From: Euryarchaeota archaeon SCGC AAA252-I15 | GTDB lineage: Archaea > Altiarchaeota > Altiarchaeia > IMC4 > SCGC-AAA252-I15 | DNA length: 14,009 nucleotides | Reading direction: 5' to 3' | Assembly: GCA_000402775.1 (NCBI GenBank) | Contig: AQSC01000034.1 | Span: 6,092 to 20,100, forward strand | Shown here: in pieces, positions 11,064 to 14,009 of the stretch | Position numbering within the stretch: the stretch's first letter is position 1 | How the letters are laid out: each line of letters starts with the position of its first letter | The notes under the pieces: model-generated | Told to the model about the DNA's origin: nothing | Seen by the model: only the letters and a program-made list of their open reading frames with translations | Database searches by the model: none | Program-made: the position numbers and the translations under genes

Positions 11064-14009
11064 TTCAAGCCACCGCTCAGGTGAAGGCTTAACCCTGCCC
11101 GATGCATACGCCTCCCACTCATTCTTCTCGCCCCCCTCTAGGTTCTCATAGACTAACTGGTTTACTTCGCCTTGGACTGCATCGAGCTGGGCAAGCTTCA
11201 TGGGTACGTAGTCTGATTCCGACCTGAATAATTCAGGGGCCACATACCTTAATGTTTTTACGTTTTCTACGACATCGTCGTATGAGCGAACCCAAAGACC
11301 CGAGTCCGACCCGTCCCCGAGCAGGGCGTCGATGGTTGGGAGTCTTTTTCCCAGGAAATCACGCTGCTCTTCGAGTGTCTTAAGTTCGCCGTTCTCCCTC
11401 ATTCTCCCGTACTCTTTACCTATGTCTGAGAGTTCATCCGTTTTATCGACGGGTTCCCCCAATTTTTCACCGTATTCAACGAATAATCCGCGTTGATATA
11501 GCGTTTTTTCCGCCTCCTTGAATTCATGCATTTTCTTGAGCCCATCGTTTATCTCCCCGAGTGCCTTAAGTGTTAGGATGCTGTGCCTGGGCAATCCCAG
11601 CAGGCGGGCGATGTTTTCGAGGTTGCGTTTCCTGTCTAAATCATTTAGCCGCATTTGTTCAGACTGCGCGCTCACGTCCCTGAAAGGATCGGGTCCGAGC
11701 TCGAGGGAGCCTCCTTCTGGGGCTGAAAATACCCCTGCCATGCTTTTTCGCCCGGCTAATGATCCATCGTAATCAACAAGCTTTTCAAGTTTTGTGATTT
11801 CGTCTTGAGTGAGAAAATCCCTGTCTCCAAGGAGATCTTTTTCATGAAGCCAGGAGTTCATGAAGTGGTTTTCAACGAGGTCTATGTATTCTCTAACACT
11901 ATCTGTTACGACATTATCTGGAGAATCTACATTTTTTATAAAACCTTTCCTCGCATTTTCAATCGTATCCTGGACTGCCTTGAACCTAATAAACCTCTCC
12001 CCCTCAAGTCTAATCCTTACCGGCTCGTAGAAGGCGCGAGCAGTTGTCGTTGCGGCTGCGAGGGCTGCGCCGCCGACGGCGCCATACGGTCCACCAACGA
12101 AGTTTCCGAGCAATGCACCTTCGCCTACCGTGATGGCCGAAGATACCATGAGCTGCGGGGTGGAAATGTTTGGGTCGCTAACCTTGGCTCCAGTGTGCAA
12201 GCCTTCGGTGACGATGCCGACTGGTGCTGCGACTGCCATGAAAATGCTTCCTGCGGGAACGCCAAACTTGAGCGCAACATGGTCTACCACGCCGAAACCA
12301 ATAATTGCCGCCCCGGTTTTAGTCCCAGTCCACGGCACCTCCTTCAAAGTTTCTATTGGGTGGTCCACTATCGTGTGGCCTGCCTGGGCCATGGTGAATG
12401 CGGCGGTGAATCCGACACCCTTCCACAAGCTCTTCGACTTTAGCAAATCCTTTAATTTCGGACCCCACCTTTTCACCAGGGAGCGTGTCACGGACCTTCG
12501 AAGCTCGGGCGTACCCGCGACTTGCGGGTCCGTGCTTTCCAGGTCGAATAGTGCGAGTGCTTGTTCAGGGGAAATCCCTAATTTTTCGAGATTAGCGACC
12601 GTTGTCTTGTTTATAAAAACGTGCTTGTGTTCTATTGCCTGTCGCGCGATTTCCGGGTCGATGATTTTTAATGCGTATTCACCTGCTTTGGCAAGGCGCA
12701 TGGAATGCACTTTCGAGCCTCCTCGCCGGGGTATGTCAGGTGCATAGCAGTCTGGAGAGCGTTCATTGAATACCAGCCTATGGAGTTCACCAAGTGCTCT
12801 AACCTGTTGCTCGCTTAATTGACTTATCGCTTCTCTTCCGAAGACTTCTTGGGCAATGTCCTTGCAGTATTCTACTGGCTGAGTTGCGTGTCTTACTGCG
12901 TCCTTTGCGCTTTTCGGGTCGAAGCCGAGGTAGAGGGCTCGTTTGTATCCTGCGGAGGCGTCGCGTGCGCGAGAGCATTCCCTGAATCCTTGTTCGATTG
13001 ATTTAGGCAGTGGTTTTGTCAGGCCTGCTTGCATTCTGCGGGGGTCGAATTCTGTTAGCGGGTTTTTGTTTACCAGATACCCTTCTGCTGCATTGTATTT
13101 CAAGTTCGGGTTGTTATCTACTAACTTGTTCACTAAGTCGGCCATGTTCTTGCTGATTTCCAAGGTTTTGGGAGGGCTTTCGGGGAAAACGCCTTCCACT
13201 CCAACGGCCAAATCCGTTACTGGTTTTACGCCGAGGTATGTGAAGAGTGCGTTTCTCGCGGATGAAGGGTTGGTATCCACTGCGGCTCGCAGTATCCGCT
13301 TTGTCCTGCCGTCGAGGTTTTGGATTCTTGTAGTAATTCTTTGGATGCTTTGAGTTCCTAATCCCGCATCGATTAAATTTTGTTGGGTGGGCAGGTTTAC
13401 TTCCGCTGAAATGTTTTTTATCGAACCGAAGTCGCCGATTACTGCCGTCAGTTTTCCCGATGATTTGTCTCGAACCGGGAAAAAACAGTCTGGTTCGAGT
13501 TGAAAGTCATGAATTCTCGCAATTTCAGTTTGACGCTTCATGTCTGCATAAAAGTCGAGTGAATCCTGCCTGGGTAGCTGTGCTATGTCGCTTTTCACGC
13601 CAGTGTCTAAAAGCGTTGTAAGTAGAGCGTGCTCGCCTCTCCCAAGGCTTTCAAGGCGGGCCGTATCCACGATATTCAAGTCCAGATTTTCCGTGCGGTT
13701 TACTGCCTTAAGCGCCTCAATCAATGTGAATTCCCTTACAGGATATGAGGGTCTGATAATCCTGTTAAAATGCCATCTGCGGTGTGGGGTTTTCCGTGCG
13801 AGATCTATGGTCTTTTTCTTACCTCCCTTCCCCATAACAGTCACTTCGACCTTCTCGACTTTACCCTCCATCCCCTCCCCGAGAGGCTCCCCCCTTTTTA
13901 TTGTTACGCGACGAGGTTTCCTACCGCCTTCGACAGTTTTCACAGTTCTTCCTCCAGAATCAGGCCCGACTGGGCCTTTTTCCCCAGTCTCCCCTTTCGG
14001 GCCTAAAGG
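10920..14009 (-). CDS. Body of a large collagen-like/kinase-like protein, 5' end outside window
   Basis: The minus-strand frame is open from the right edge to a stop at 10920, 1,029 codons. The first 31 codons lie in the right repeat arm and repeat the Gly-X-Y linker; the last 30 or so are antisense of the left arm and surely not natural, so the supported body is about 11017-13914. Order of parts: a kinase-like domain with glycine loop GEGMEGKV (13857-13880), a lysine in LARKT (13791-13793), a degenerate catalytic loop HDFQLEPDC (13485-13511) and DFG (13425-13433); a long helical region; a Gly/Ala-rich hydrophobic region (about 12025-12440, with GFTAAFTMAQAG and VGGAALAAATTTA); a charged, probably helical C-terminal part. 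The true C-terminus and stop are unknown. No whole-length family is recognised. Confidence 0.8.
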   Translation of the reverse strand, partial: PLGPKGETGEKGPVGPDSGGRTVKTVEGGRKPRRVTIKRGEPLGEGMEGKVEKVEVTVMGKGGKKKTIDLARKTPHRRWHFNRIIRPSYPVREFTLIEALKAVNRTENLDLNIVDTARLESLGRGEHALLTTLLDTGVKSDIAQLPRQDSLDFYADMKRQTEIARIHDFQLEPDCFFPVRDKSSGKLTAVIGDFGSIKNISAEVNLPTQQNLIDAGLGTQSIQRITTRIQNLDGRTKRILRAAVDTNPSSARNALFTYLGVKPVTDLAVGVEGVFPESPPKTLEISKNMADLVNKLVDNNPNLKYNAAEGYLVNKNPLTEFDPRRMQAGLTKPLPKSIEQGFRECSRARDASAGYKRALYLGFDPKSAKDAVRHATQPVEYCKDIAQEVFGREAISQLSEQQVRALGELHRLVFNERSPDCYAPDIPRRGGSKVHSMRLAKAGEYALKIIDPEIARQAIEHKHVFINKTTVANLEKLGISPEQALALFDLESTDPQVAGTPELRRSVTRSLVKRWGPKLKDLLKSKSLWKGVGFTAAFTMAQAGHTIVDHPIETLKEVPWTGTKTGAAIIGFGVVDHVALKFGVPAGSIFMAVAAPVGIVTEGLHTGAKVSDPNISTPQLMVSSAITVGEGALLGNFVGGPYGAVGGAALAAATTTARAFYEPVRIRLEGERFIRFKAVQDTIENARKGFIKNVDSPDNVVTDSVREYIDLVENHFMNSWLHEKDLLGDRDFLTQDEITKLEKLVDYDGSLAGRKSMAGVFSAPEGGSLELGPDPFRDVSAQSEQMRLNDLDRKRNLENIARLLGLPRHSILTLKALGEINDGLKKMHEFKEAEKTLYQRGLFVEYGEKLGEPVDKTDELSDIGKEYGRMRENGELKTLEEQRDFLGKRLPTIDALLGDGSDSGLWVRSYDDVVENVKTLRYVAPELFRSESDYVPMKLAQLDAVQGEVNQLVYENLEGGEKNEWEAYASGRVKPSPERWLELLEKASKNFEGKEGGVTGFPTAFDSFHSSSSRIRPDWAFFPSLPFRA
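13915..14009 (-). repeat. Right arm of a perfect 95-bp inverted repeat, ending at the window edge
   Basis: Reverse complement of 10917-11011, 95 of 95 bases. The window ends inside the arm, so its full extent cannot be seen. The intervening segment, 11012-13914, is 2,903 bp. Confidence 0.97.

Noticed and set aside
11805..12747. Two plus-strand frames of more than 200 codons inside the large gene
   Set aside because: They lie opposite the large minus-strand frame, show no motifs or plausible start signals, and overlap each other in different frames.

Overview
The window is archaeal. It encodes the tRNA wyosine radical-SAM enzyme Taw1, deoxyhypusine synthase and a two-subunit aspartate carbamoyltransferase (pyrB-pyrI). 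Gene starts lie about 25-30 nt downstream of TATA boxes, often with almost no leader. The surface protein at 4531-5214 has a Cys-rich module and a Ser/Thr linker of a style I associate with DPANN archaea such as Diapherotrites, Micrarchaeota or Woesearchaeota. DPANN placement is an inference; archaeal placement is firm. I see no rRNA, tRNA, CRISPR array, transposase or recombinase.

Layout. (1) 1-1898, minus: a large polytopic membrane protein running off the left edge, probably a GT-C glycosyltransferase. It is easily overlooked because its stop lies outside the window. (2) 1998-3216: a PRC-barrel protein and Taw1, divergent around one AT-rich promoter. (3) 3325-4583: a site-2-protease-like M50 peptidase overlapping by 4 nt a membrane protein with a seven-sequon loop and a zinc ribbon. 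(4) 4531-6207, minus: a secreted, tail-anchored surface protein and deoxyhypusine synthase. (5) 6424-6519: a 31-codon, extremely basic mini-gene resembling mS38/COX24-type or eL41-type ribosomal miniproteins. (6) 6522-7868, minus: long-form hisG followed by a small membrane coiled-coil protein. (7) 7915-9082: TPR protein, PAP2-type phosphatase and a 36-aa single-TM miniprotein. (8) 9107-10516, minus: pyrB and pyrI. (9) 10572-14009: a very large protein in two head-to-head pieces.

Region 9 is the most interesting part. The plus-strand piece (10572 to about 11011) encodes an N-terminus ending in six collagen-like Gly-X-Y triplets. The minus-strand piece enters from the right edge through the same sequence in inverted orientation: 10917-11011 and 13915-14009 are a perfect 95-bp inverted repeat, and the reading frame is in register in both arms. 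Joining the plus-strand N-terminus to the minus-strand body gives one protein of at least about 1,110 residues: N-terminal region, collagen-like linker, protein-kinase-like domain (glycine loop and DFG, but degenerate catalytic loop), a long helical part, a Gly/Ala-rich hydrophobic part and a hydrophilic C-terminal part. Either the 2.9-kb segment is invertible DNA, or it is an amplification or assembly inversion at a contig end. The window ends exactly inside the repeat, so the artefact explanation must be tested first.

Genes in common: pyrBI makes pyrimidine precursors and HisG starts histidine synthesis. Taw1 modifies tRNA-Phe, and deoxyhypusine synthase modifies translation factor aIF5A. 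The GT-C-like protein, the sequon-rich loop and the Ser/Thr-rich surface protein fit an envelope with glycosylated proteins.
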